A stretch of 64,000 bases of DNA from Syncephalastrum monosporum B8922 (taxonomy: Eukaryota > Mucoromycota > Mucoromycetes > Mucorales > Syncephalastraceae), in NCBI GenBank assembly GCA_000697355.1, contig JNEN01000660.1, positions 1 to 64,000 of the forward strand. The letters are read 5' to 3'. Positions 22,055-32,741 of this stretch are shown here, one piece after another; within the stretch, counting starts at the first letter, position 1, and the number at the start of each line of letters is the position of its first letter. Made by a program: the position numbers and the translations under genes. A model generated the notes under the pieces. That model ran no database searches. It worked only from the letters and a program-made list of their open reading frames with translations, and was not told the DNA's origin.

Positions 22055-23990
22055 GATTCAGTCTCTTGACTTACTCAGAACCTCATAATAACTGGCCTAT
22101 CCTATCATGAGAAGCTTCAAAAGCAAGGCGTGTCATTATACACTTGCTTTCTATGATGTCTTTCGAGCATAATGACTATTTCTTTTCAAGTTTCATCTTG
22201 CCAGAAATTAGGCGCACCAGCGTGTTATATTTTGAAGGAGAATGATAGCAAGTAAGACACACTCATTTTGCCAAGCATCACTTGTCGTATCCTATCATCG
22301 TGAATATTACTGCCAAAGTATCCCATATTAAATACATTCGAGTGAACCTACTACTGTATATAGAGCTTCTAAAGGGGTTCGTTTGTATTGATCCAAAGCA
22401 GACAACAGAGGTAACTGTGATGCGGCCATGCCGAGGCGCTTGAGCTAGCAGTCAAGCAACAAGAAGCCGACCACAAACTCCTCGCTACTGTGAGTTACAT
22501 GCAACATTGCAGTGAATTCTGCCTATAGCTCGTATAGATAGACATGACCACCAGAAAGAAAGCGCAACCGTAGTAGTTCGCTTGTTCAAAGCGCACATGG
22601 AAATTCAAGCATTACCCGAAATGGTGAGTTGAAGATGTGTCAACTGCCATATGAGGTCCTTGTGGAAGATCAATGTATTTCTTTGTATCATTAGCTTGTA
22701 CCCAGTCAAACCCTATCTCGCTAATTTCACTGATCTCGCTTAAAATGATAATCGTTTATAAAGAAAGGAGCCTCTTTTTCAAGAGGGGTTTTAAACAAAC
22801 GACGTTTGACTGTGGACGTTCAATACCCGGTTGAGCATGTCTATCATTTCCGCAGGGAAAAAGCGCAATCTTTGTCGTGATGACGCACCACCATCATTTT
22901 ATGCTAAGCTCAAGCATCCTATCAGCTTGAAGACGCAATCGAAATCCATATTCATTCTCTATTCTCCCTGGAAGGTGTTCCTATCGCTACGCTTGCGCAG
23001 AGTGAAACATAGACTCAGTTGTCGCCCGTACGAGCTCACCCTGCTACAATTAGATCTCCCCGTACACGCCGCGAGCCTCCATCTTGTCATACCTCTTTTC
23101 TCTACCATACCTTAGGTCTTTCGTCCCTCCACCAAACGAATAGAAAAAAATACTCGACCGACGACGACACGAAGTTCTCCGCCAGGCCCATGACCGCACG
23201 TCATATATTCCTCTCCGTAATCTCTCTGACGTGTCCACTTCCAATAGACGTGCTCCAATATGCGGAAAAAGGTGTAGCCAAAAAAGATTACTTAGAACTT
23301 CCGCATCGCCATATGAGTGCCCTGCATCTCACCGTACGTATGTTGGTTTTGCTGTTATCATCAAGTGAACCGTTCCATGCCTTTTTATTTTTTAGTCTTG
23401 ACTCTTAGTGGCCCTTGTCAGTCCCCCGAAGGCTAGCTCGCTGACCATGAAGAACTAAGTTACTCGCACAGCTATAAGCGACATTCATATCATGGTCCCT
23501 ACGCCTGAGCCAGGCATTATAGGGATTGTATTACTCTTTTACTCTAAACTCATACAATGGCCAAACGATCGCCTGGATACGAGAAAATTTGACGCTTGGT
23601 GCAACTACCCATGATACTGAACTGCCTTTAAAATCAATCAACCGACATACTTGGATCCACACGTCGTTCTGCGTATCTCTTTCTGCATGTGCGTCTACCT
23701 CGTGCCGTTCGAGCCCGATATGATAGACCCTGCCGGCTTGTTTCCGACGGTGAACAACGTGCCGGAGGAGAGTCAGCAACGGAAACAACAGCTTGCACAG
23801 GTGACCGCTGTCTCAGGATGCAACTGCGAAGCCCAGTCGTCGCGACGACATCCCTGCCACGCAATATATCACGGACAGGTTTGCCGAGCGACCCTAGCCA
23901 ATATAACCAAGCCAAGGAAGCCCGTCTTCGAGGCTACAAGTCATTCCGTTCTTACTGGCATCTTTACGTACACTCTATCTAATGTATAGG
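22055..23990. other. Repeat-like region with scattered coding remnants
   Basis: There is no intact gene in these 1.9 kb. On the plus strand several short blocks look like protein but sit in different frames or are broken by stops: around 22550-22625 (ATVVVRLFKAHMEIQALPEM), 22920-23015 (a ~30-residue block ending in a stop), 23240-23335 and 23690-23990 (FEPDMIDPAGLFPTVNN, then a frame change). This is what an old, decayed gene or element would look like. I cannot name the family. Confidence 0.35.
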
Positions 23991-23994
23991 AAAT

Positions 23995-24126
23995 ATAGAA
24001 TGTTTCCAATTTGGGCTCAACTTTTATGCGCTGTGAAATCATGGACAATGACGCCCTCGAAATAGAATGTTTCTATTTTGGGGGACAAATTTCATGCGCC
24101 GTGAAGTCATGGACAACGGCGACGCC
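23995..24126. repeat. Imperfect tandem duplication of ~66 bp
   Basis: Two adjacent units, about 23995-24057 and 24063-24126, share ATAGAATGTTTC at the start and TCATGGACAA with GACGCC at the end. They differ by several substitutions and short indels. They lie 100 bp upstream of the F-box-type gene, so they may form part of its promoter region. Confidence 0.75.
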
Positions 24127-24228
24127 TTGATACTTTGTTCTATTTCTTCTTGATTATTCTTTCAAGCACGTCATCCTGACCTGTAATTTATTTTAGCATT
24201 TTTAACCAGAACCTTTTTTTTTTCCTTC

Positions 24229-26349
24229 ATGGGAGAGACGCTTCCTGCTGAAGTACTTCGGCTCATTGGTCTAGAGATCCTCAAGAACAGCCATGATCGG
24301 TGCATGTGTCTGTACATGTGCCGAGGTGGGCATGTCCCGCTCCGCAACACAAAAAATGATCTGTACACCTGTTTATATGTATGTCGAGCCTGGTACTATG
24401 CGCTTGTCCAGCTCCTTCACGAGAAAGTTGCGATTCGCAGCCGGTCACAAATGCGACGCTTCTTGAAAGCATTGCAAACATCGCAAGACACGAATCCTAT
24501 ACCCATTGGCACGCACCTACGCGAGCTCAAGCTAGAATACAAAACGACCGGCCCGCTGGTAGGGATCGACGTGCTTGACTTTGAGACGCTGCCCTACTAC
24601 TTGCCGAACTTGGAAGTCCTCGATTTCAGTCCGAGGATCTGGCGCAGTCTGCGGTTCAGCGGTATTTTGACCGTCTGGAAGTCGATGCAGCAGCTGCCCG
24701 CCTTTCAAGAACCCCGCCTGAGCCAAGCACTCATCCGACATATGGGCCCGTTTTTGCGCCGCGTCTGCATTCAGGCGCCCTTTTCTTTCGACATCTTTGA
24801 AAAGCCTGGCGGCCTGACAAGCACCCTGTCGCATATGCGACACCTGACCTCGCTTGAGATGTGGGGTGCCACCTACCACAACAACAACGACGATATAGCG
24901 CTCCCTTTCTACCTCGATGACCTGCGTACGATCTACGCTGGGCTGCCTCATCTGGAGTCTATACGGTTGGTGCACGTCTCCATGCGTGCCTTTGACCACG
25001 AGGACCTTCAACCGAGTGTGCGGCTGCATCGCATCTTTGCTGCTTTCGACGAACCCATCCGCGTCCCCAGCACCCTCCGTCATATGCATCTCGCGGGCAT
25101 ATTGGATAACATCCGGTGGTTCAAGCATTTCTCGCGCGACCTCACGCAGGTGTCGACCCTCGACATCGCTATTGGGCTTCCCGAGTCGTTCGAGGACGTC
25201 ATTACCGACGAGGAACGCCAGTTTGGCTCGCAGGTGATGAATGCCATTATAGACAACTTTCATCGACTGCGTAACCTGCGCATTGATCTCGATTTTGGCT
25301 TCCACTTGCCCGAGCACCGCCAGTTGGGCTGGTTACCCAGTCCGGAAGAGGTCTACGAGCGTCTGCTGCAGAAAGGAACCCTGCTCGAAAGCATCAATTA
25401 CAAGGGAGGCATGAAGCCCTGGCCCACCTCATTGATGCACTACACAAAAGTCCTGAATGTCCTCGACCCGTCCATCACTTATCTTAGTCTAAAGCTGTGG
25501 GGCAACATCCCTGACACTACCGAAGTCATGAGTCCCGTCTGCTATCGCTTCCGCAGCCTGACCGTTCTGCGGCTCGTCGGGCATGAGACGGAAGAACACG
25601 TCCTACACGCTCCCCTCGAAATAGATACGGTTCTCGACTGCTTGCCGCATGTGCGCTCCCTGACAGTATGGTACGTCAACTTCCACCTCAGATCCTTTGA
25701 CCCCGACGCCGACCCGAACTTGTACCCGCAACACCCGTTGGTCGAGCTCAACTGCAGTAACGTCAACTATCACCCAGACGTTTTCTTATACCTCTCCATG
25801 CGGTGCCGCAACATGCGGCGGCTTACGGCCCATTACATTGGCAACGGGCGTGAGCACGGCGGACGCCAGGTTCTGATCAATATGCCTTACACGTCCTTTG
25901 AGTATGTCGAACTCTCCGACATTGCGCTGCATCCTGGCTTCCACAGCAGTAGCAACAGCGTATGCTCAGCCGCCTTCTTTGCCGTGAGCAGTCGCGTTTT
26001 TACAGAAAAGGAACTCAACCGGACCATGGCCTTGGCCGTTCAGGACGCGCCTCGCCACGACTGTGACAGCGCCGCTTTCACGCGATGGTACCACATATAC
26101 ACCGACCCGCGCACACATCACAGCCGCATGCGGCGCCTGCGATCGCTCGAGGCAGAGCTTGTGTGTAGCTACAAGAACGCAGAGAAGGATTGGCTTCATC
26201 TCATGTCGGCGGCTCACCGCGGTACGTTCTCACGGGACGCGGGTGACTGGCGAGAAGATTTACCCTATGGCTATGCCGAGCTACGTTGCCAATCCGTTGC
26301 CAGCCTGGTATTGGAACATCACAACCGCATCTACTATACTATCCACTGA
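24229..26349 (+). CDS. F-box / leucine-rich-repeat-like protein
   Basis: Single-exon protein of 706 aa. The first ~60 residues fit a degenerate F-box (LPAEVLRLIGLEIL ... CLYVCRAWYYALVQLLHEKV), the Skp1-binding part of SCF ubiquitin ligases. The rest is a long run of irregular leucine-rich, strand-helix units ending in H/D/N-rich turns (for example LRNLRIDLDFGF and FRSLTVLRLVGHE), which would select substrates. Between the two F-box halves there are about 23 extra residues. They contain CMCLYMCR, echoing CLYVCRAW just after, as if part of the F-box had been duplicated. Many such paralogues occur in Mucorales genomes. The substrate is unknown. The lack of introns contrasts with nearly all neighbours. 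Confidence 0.7.
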   Translation: MGETLPAEVLRLIGLEILKNSHDRCMCLYMCRGGHVPLRNTKNDLYTCLYVCRAWYYALVQLLHEKVAIRSRSQMRRFLKALQTSQDTNPIPIGTHLRELKLEYKTTGPLVGIDVLDFETLPYYLPNLEVLDFSPRIWRSLRFSGILTVWKSMQQLPAFQEPRLSQALIRHMGPFLRRVCIQAPFSFDIFEKPGGLTSTLSHMRHLTSLEMWGATYHNNNDDIALPFYLDDLRTIYAGLPHLESIRLVHVSMRAFDHEDLQPSVRLHRIFAAFDEPIRVPSTLRHMHLAGILDNIRWFKHFSRDLTQVSTLDIAIGLPESFEDVITDEERQFGSQVMNAIIDNFHRLRNLRIDLDFGFHLPEHRQLGWLPSPEEVYERLLQKGTLLESINYKGGMKPWPTSLMHYTKVLNVLDPSITYLSLKLWGNIPDTTEVMSPVCYRFRSLTVLRLVGHETEEHVLHAPLEIDTVLDCLPHVRSLTVWYVNFHLRSFDPDADPNLYPQHPLVELNCSNVNYHPDVFLYLSMRCRNMRRLTAHYIGNGREHGGRQVLINMPYTSFEYVELSDIALHPGFHSSSNSVCSAAFFAVSSRVFTEKELNRTMALAVQDAPRHDCDSAAFTRWYHIYTDPRTHHSRMRRLRSLEAELVCSYKNAEKDWLHLMSAAHRGTFSRDAGDWREDLPYGYAELRCQSVASLVLEHHNRIYYTIH

Positions 26350-26477
26350 AACCATCAAAAAGATCCTAGGTGAAGGTGGTGGTAGTTGTGGTGGGGAATC
26401 TGTATACATTAAACCTGTTGTATCATTCTTCTGTATATATAATATAACATGTAGACTGTCTTTTGCAATGTGTTAAA

Positions 26478-29400
26478 TTAAGTGGCCAGCCTTGCGCGTG
26501 GCATGCGGGGCGTGTCTTCGTCGGTTTGTATGCTCTTTAGGAGATCCTCTGCCATAACAGCAACCGACTCGCTGCGCTGCATGCGGCGCTCACGCGGCGA
26601 CCGCGTCTGGCGATCGCGTCGCTTCGTGGACGTCTCCATCTCGCCCGCCCTCAAGCGCTCGAGCAAGTTATCCATAATGTGCTTGTCTTCGTCCTCTCCC
26701 TGTTGGGGCTGGTCGCTCGTGTCCACGCCGCGACGCTGCGCCTTGATCCGCTCGCGGCGTTCGGCGTCCATCTGGCGTGCGCGCTCCATCTGCTCCAACT
26801 TTTTGCGCGCGGCCTTGTTATCGCTCATGGCACGCTCCCAGCTCGACGTGAACGTCTTGAAAATGCCAAAGAACTCGTCGGGTTTCATCTCGTTCGGGTT
26901 CTCGCCATAGTATGCAACCGCGTCCTTGTAGGCCACGTCCATTGAGGTATACCGCACCTCCATCTCTTCGAACTTTTCAAGGGCTTGGTCGCGGAAGCTG
27001 GTGAGGACCTCGGCAAAGCGATCACCCTCGGGGGCTTCATAGCCTTCGCCATAGTGGTTATCAAGCTCCTGAATGAGTCGCTGCAGACCGCTGCGAAGCT
27101 CGTTGTATTCTTTCACGATATCTTGCAGAGTGACTGGAGCAGCGCAAAAAAAAAAAAAAAAACAAGGTGAGTGATACAGCGCGTTTCTTATCTTATGCCG
27201 TTATGTACCTCGACATGCTTGTCCCGTTTCACGAAGGTCGTTCAAAAAGTTGTGCACACGCGGGATCTTTTCTTGGACGGTGTCCACCAAAAAGTGCAGC
27301 AGGGTCGTGTTGCCCTCGGTACCCTTGGTATCCACGAGCTAGATAGAAGAGATTATCCTATAAGCTTTTGCCTCATCTGAGTAGTTTGCTTTCTCTTACC
27401 TTGTTGATACTGGCAATACGAATACCAAACGCACCACCCTGGAACGTCGTGCCGTTCATGTAGTTACCCATCACCAGAATCAGGTTGAGGAGTTCCTTAA
27501 ACGGCTTGCTATCCTTGACAGCAATGGACGCTTCGAGAACCGAAGACATATTCTAAGTCGGAGGTCAGTCGATGTATGCCTGCGGGCCAGATAAACCTAC
27601 GCGACTCAGATGCTGATGTTTCTCCCAGAACGACGATCGGAAAAGCATGTTCTCGAGGCGTTCCTTGTAGCGCTCGATATCCATGACTTGAACACAGAAT
27701 GCATCGGGCTTGGACAGGAGCTCGACGTCTTCCTCGGCTGCGCCCGTGACAAACACCTTGAGCTTGCCCTTTTCTTCGGGAGTGGGCGCATTTTCGAGCA
27801 GGCTTTCGAGCAGTTTCTCGGTGCAGAGCTTGTCGTCGACAGCCAGGATCTTGTGTGCCACTTCTTGGAAAGAAATGTGCTTGATCTTGGCCAGGATTGT
27901 GATATCTAGTTGCATGTTAATAATCCCGTTTTCCAAATTCTCTCTCTTTCTCCCTTTTCTTTTTTTTCTCTTGTCACTTACTGATATTATTGGCTTTCTT
28001 GGAATCCAGAATGCAAATCTCTTGCTTCTTCTCCTTGCGCTCGCGTCGCTTGCGCTCAATCACCTTTTGGGCGAAAAGCTCCTGGATCGAGTTGAACACA
28101 CCCAGCGACGCGAGCTCGTCCTCGAGCTCGCCGTCGTCCATCTCGCTTCCCCAGACGGTCTTGCCAATCATCTGGTTGTTCATCTTGCTCCACTGGAGTG
28201 CTCGGGTCTTGACGTCGGGCTGATAACGCATCTGCTTCCGCAACGGTCCTGACGGGGGCGGCGGAGCGCCGGGCATGCCGGGAGCGCCGGGAGCTCCGGG
28301 TGGCGGTGGTGGGGGCGGTGGAGCAGGTGCGCCGGGGGCGCCATTAGTACTGCTGGATCCAGGCGGCGGCGGCGGCGGGGGCGGAGGTATAGCGCCTGCA
28401 CCTGGTGGGGGTGGTGGGGGTGGAGGCGGCGGAACATCGCCAGGCGCTGCGGATGATGTTCTCGGTGGAGGAGGTGCAGGCGGTGGAGGTATATCGGAGG
28501 AGCCCGGTGGCGGCGGAGGCGGCGGTGGAGGAGGTACGCCTGTCGCTGGTGCAGGCGTGAACCCCGGTGCGGGCGGCGGGGGTGGGGGAGGCGGCGGGGG
28601 AGGTGCGCCTTGTGATGTTGCGGTCGCGAGCCCGCCAGCTGCAGGCACGGACCCATCATGTTGGGCGTCCGTCGTTGACGAAACACCTGCCATAGGCGGT
28701 GGCGGAGGTGGTAGTGGTATACCGGCACTCGCGCCGTCTGCAGCGGCTGCTGTGACCGAGGAAGCCGTCCCTTGTGCCGTGATGTGTGCGGTATCTTGCG
28801 TTGCATTTTGTGCATCAACTGCTGATTCTGTCTCGGAAGGTGCACTCGCACTGCCTTGGTCGCGTGCACGCAGTTTCTTCTCCAGGTCGGCTGCTATACT
28901 ACTGATAGGCTTACCGCCCGTATGAGCACGCACGTCCTCTTGCACCGCGTCACGTGATTGCGGTACAAGCTCTGGCTGTGCTCCGTGTTCCGCAACAGTA
29001 TCGCGCCAGTTATTACCGCCACCACGACGCGTCGATCCGATCAACGGCAGTGTGCCTGGGATAACAAAGCCGGATGGACCACCTCCCAGCTGCTCCGTGA
29101 GGGATGATTTGAATTGGTCCGATAATCCTTCGGCACGGGTGGTGGGCTCTGTCACGTCCTGTTGTGTGCTCGGTCCGCCTTCTAAAATGGCTTGTGCGCG
29201 CTGTCGATCATAGGATCGATCGCCGGTGTCTTCTGAAGACGTGGTGTTGGCCACGGCGGCAGTCTGATACATTTCGCGCATCTTCTCTTCCATCACGACC
29301 AGGTTTTGCGCATTCTCTTGTTGCAGGTCCTTGAGCTTTCGCTGGAGGGTGGAGATAGTATGACGCGACATGCGAAGAAGGTCCTCGAGCGAATTGGTCT

Positions 29401-31503
29401 TTTCACGAAGCTGGCCCACCAAGCCATCTATTCATGCCGGTCAGTCTTTCAAATCACCCTCTTAATCTGCTATGCCTTTTTCCAACTTGCCTCCCTGAAG
29501 ATTAACTTCAAGTTCCAGCTCTTGCTTTTCCTTGATGGCCTTCTCATACATCTCCTTGGCCTCTTTGGCCTCCGCGATTGCTTCTGTGAGCTGGTCTTGC
29601 TCAGCAAATTTGTCAATGAGGGATGCCACAGACCAGCCAAACCCGTTCGAGAAATCTTCGGCCGACAGGCCTTTCCGGTCGAGTACAATCTGTGTCACGA
29701 GGTTATCGAGTAACTGGTAGTAACGGACCCTACGTGTCAAATATCAGCAACGAGATATTCCAGAAAGACCCACAAAGAGCGAACTTACTGGATGTCATCC
29801 TGGTCCTTGATGAGGAGCAAGTGCTGTAGCGCGCTCAGAAAGAAGTCGTACCCACGCGTGCCCTCGACACGAGCCAAAATAGACTCAAAGACATCGTGAG
29901 GGTCGTTCATATCGTTGATGATCTGCTCGTTGTAGATATCCATCATCTCCTCGTAGTCATTGTCGCTCATTTGCTTGTAGATATTGACGTGGCGTTTCAA
30001 GTGCTCCGAGCCAAACTCGAGCATCTTGTCCAGGACCGACTGGAGACCGCACGCTTTCATCTGGTTGCGCAAGTGAACGCGTACTTCCGGATCTTCCACC
30101 ACCGAGATGATCGAGTTGACAAGCATCATATTGGAGAGCTAATCCGTCGATCAGCGCGCGCTCTTGTCCACACCCTCTTTTTACCCTTCCTGGCTTACCG
30201 CAAAATCACTGAGGTGACTGTCGCCCGCGCCTTGCAGACCCAAACGACGCACGTCTTCACTCGCACCCACCAGACTGCCCATGCGCCCACGGCCATCGAG
30301 GGTGGCATCCAAGAGCCGCAGCCAGGCATCAAAACGGCCGTAATCGCGGCGGTACTCGCGCAGCTTGTCCATACCCTTCAAGACGATTTCTTGGCCCTTG
30401 GGGAGGTCGACGTGACAGACGAAAGCGAGGACTTCGCAAACAAGTTTGCGGGTCTGCACTGGTGGCGAAACGAGGGACGAGACAATGTTGTAAATGCATT
30501 GCGGATGCGATACGACTTCACGTGCACCCCACTGATAGAATATGTAAGACGACCATTCAGCAAAACGCTCAGGCGACACACTTACTCGGTTGTTGATAAG
30601 TGACTTGAAGCACTTTAGAATTTCAGCTTCCATCTGTAGGTCCTGCTCGGTTCTGAATCGAATGTCAACATGGCTTTCCTGCTGGATGATTCTAGGCTTA
30701 CTTTGTCTCGCGCTTGTTCAAAATGCCAATCACGTTGGTAATGACTTGCAGGCCCCTGGATTCAATAAATTGTCTGACCCAGCTACAAGACAACAAAAGA
30801 TAGAAGAGGGTCGTTAATGTGCTGAATCGAGTGCATCGACATTATAGTTACCTCAATGGCATGGTGCGAAGACTGACCGCAAGGTGAGCGACCATCCGCG
30901 GAGTGACGCCGCGCATATCTGGCTCAAGAAACTGCTTGATGTAGAATTCTGGGGTGTTTTTCTCGCTCGACGCAGCTGTGGCGGTAGCCACCGCGGCCGT
31001 GGAGGCGGTGGCTGCGACGGGGCCATCCGCCTGTTTGTCTTGAGACACCATGAGCCATTTTTTCTCGGTGGGGAAAGCGAGCATGACGGCACGGGCGCTT
31101 GGATCATGGATACCGCGTCGCGTCTACAGAATATTCCCCGATGAGTACCTTTGTGTATGTGTGTGTATGTGTGTGTGTTGTCACTTGGTTTAGAGCCGTA
31201 CAAGCATCTTTTCAAACAGGTCCTCGACGTCGCGGTCGGAGAGGCCGTCGTACGCGTCGTTGGTGAGCGTCGTCCGCGAAGAGTGTGAGCTCGTGGCAGA
31301 CATGGGTTCTGTGGGTGGATTAGGAGCGGATTGACGGATGAGCGAAGGGCGATGGTACCTTGGTAGTAGTCCTCGAGAGAATAGGAAGGTGCTGCGTGAT
31401 GACTCTGCTGCGATGTGGATCGCACAGGCTGAGGTGCACTCAGGCCTGCCACCTCCGCAGGCGAATTGCGTCGTTGTTTCGATTTGCCTTTGATTCCAAA
31501 CAT
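26478..31503 (-). CDS. Diaphanous-type formin (GBD/FH3-FH1-FH2-DAD)
   Basis: Nucleates and elongates unbranched actin filaments at growing tips and septa; Bni1/Cdc12/SepA-like. Thirteen exons fit (31503-31359, 31308-31202, 31123-30852, 30782-30702, 30652-30586, 30531-30199, 30138-29789, 29729-29491, 29427-27982, 27905-27601, 27552-27400, 27338-27209, 27133-26478), giving 1427 aa. The N-terminal GTPase-binding/FH3 armadillo region spans ~60-490, followed by a coiled coil. A proline-rich FH1 is encoded at 28260-28740, with 10 or so Pro runs for profilin-actin. FH2 follows (ALQWSKMNNQMIGKTVW to MGNYMNGTTFQGGAFGI). The C-terminal MDNLLERLRAGE plus a basic patch fits the DAD autoinhibitory motif. 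It should thus be a Rho-GTPase-controlled formin. The intron at 29490 appears to use a GC donor. Confidence 0.92.
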
Positions 31504-32741
31504 GGAGCCTTCAAGGCAATAATGACAACACCAGTGAGATGAACTGTATTACAAAAAGTTGTGTGTGCGCCCAAAAAGTATAAAAAAAAGTGAGAGAGAG
31601 AGAGAGAATGTGGTGTCTTGTAGTGCCCTGAGTCCATAAATGCTGTGTCACCACCCAAAGACAGGGCAAAAGGGTTTTTTTTTCTTTCTCCTCTTTTCCC
31701 GTCCTCCTTTTGTGGCAATGTGAACAAACCCCTTTTCCCTTTTGCAAGACATCCACCCACCGAAAGAATGGGTTGGGCCTTTCATGCTGCCCGTCATTAT
31801 ATCCTCATGCTGCAAGAGAAACACCTTTGGCCTGATTTAGAGTTTCGATTCGCTCGCTTTTCACGTTGCACAAAACCCACTTCACAAATAAATACATCTC
31901 CACGCTTTCCCTGTTGTTTATCATTTCTCCCAACTTTTCGCCCTATTGATGCATAGTTCGCAGAAACCTGTCTCGGTCTACCATGCAACTATGATCTCAA
32001 TGCATAATGGCACCATCCCACCGCTATTTATCCCTCTGTTTGCAGCATATAGCCCACCATGCGTCCATACATCCATTATCTGCCTGTCTACGCTCATCAG
32101 CAAAGGCTGTCGCTCATTGAACCAAATCAAAGCAGTGCATGGAAAGCACCCCCCATAGCGGGCACACAAGAACAATAAAAACCAAGGGGCAAATGGGGCG
32201 TCCCATCTGCTGGCGCCTCATGTTTTTCACTTGAAAACATACCGATTGTGCATACAAACTCCCGCTCTTTTCCTGGCGTAGACCACGTGAACACTTGCCC
32301 GCCATTAATTTCACCCGCAGCTCCCCAAGGGCTGGCCACCATTTGACATTCGCTGCACGCTAATATACGTTGAAGCAAGATCTACAAGAGAGAAGCATGG
32401 TCTATATGTAGGTCACAAGTTACCATAAATACCTACAAGATGCATTCTTGATACAGCTCATTTTACCTTTGCATAGGAGCTCGTGCTGGCAATTGCATTA
32501 CATATTATTAGGAACGATATCTTACACCGAGAAGCCGTCTTGGTTGATTGTTAGTCTCAAGTGTCCTCAAGGCGGAGGTCAATGACAGTAACGGATGCAG
32601 TATTCGATTCGCCCTTGACTTCAATTTTCCACTTGCTTCAATATACTTTGATCCTCACAATATCACCCTGTTTCATCAAAGCACGTGATTCATGAGACAG
32701 AGAGACAGAGAGACAGAGAGAGACCGAGATAAGCATAATGT
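31504..32741. other. Intergenic with possible minus-strand gene remnant at 32225-32690
   Basis: The left part is the formin promoter, with GAGA-type and T-rich tracts. On the minus strand, 32690-32225 holds blocks that look coded. One is MKQGDIVRIKVY, an in-frame stop, then a piece with KGESNTASVTVIDLR. Then LTINQDGFS in another frame. Finally, after a plausible intron ending at 32382, ILLQRILACSECQMVASPWG and GGQVFTWSTPGKEREFVC. No consistent start-to-stop model was found. It may be a decayed gene or a small gene with unusual splicing. I do not recognise the family. Confidence 0.35.
32694..32725. repeat. GAGACAGA microsatellite
   Basis: About four tandem copies of an 8-bp GAGACAGA-type unit. 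On the minus strand this is a pyrimidine tract just downstream of the nucleoporin stop codon. Confidence 0.85.

Noticed and set aside
28275..28925. Long plus-strand Gly-rich open frame
   Set aside because: It is the complement of the proline-rich FH1 part of the formin; Gly runs mirror Pro codons. No start context or domain.
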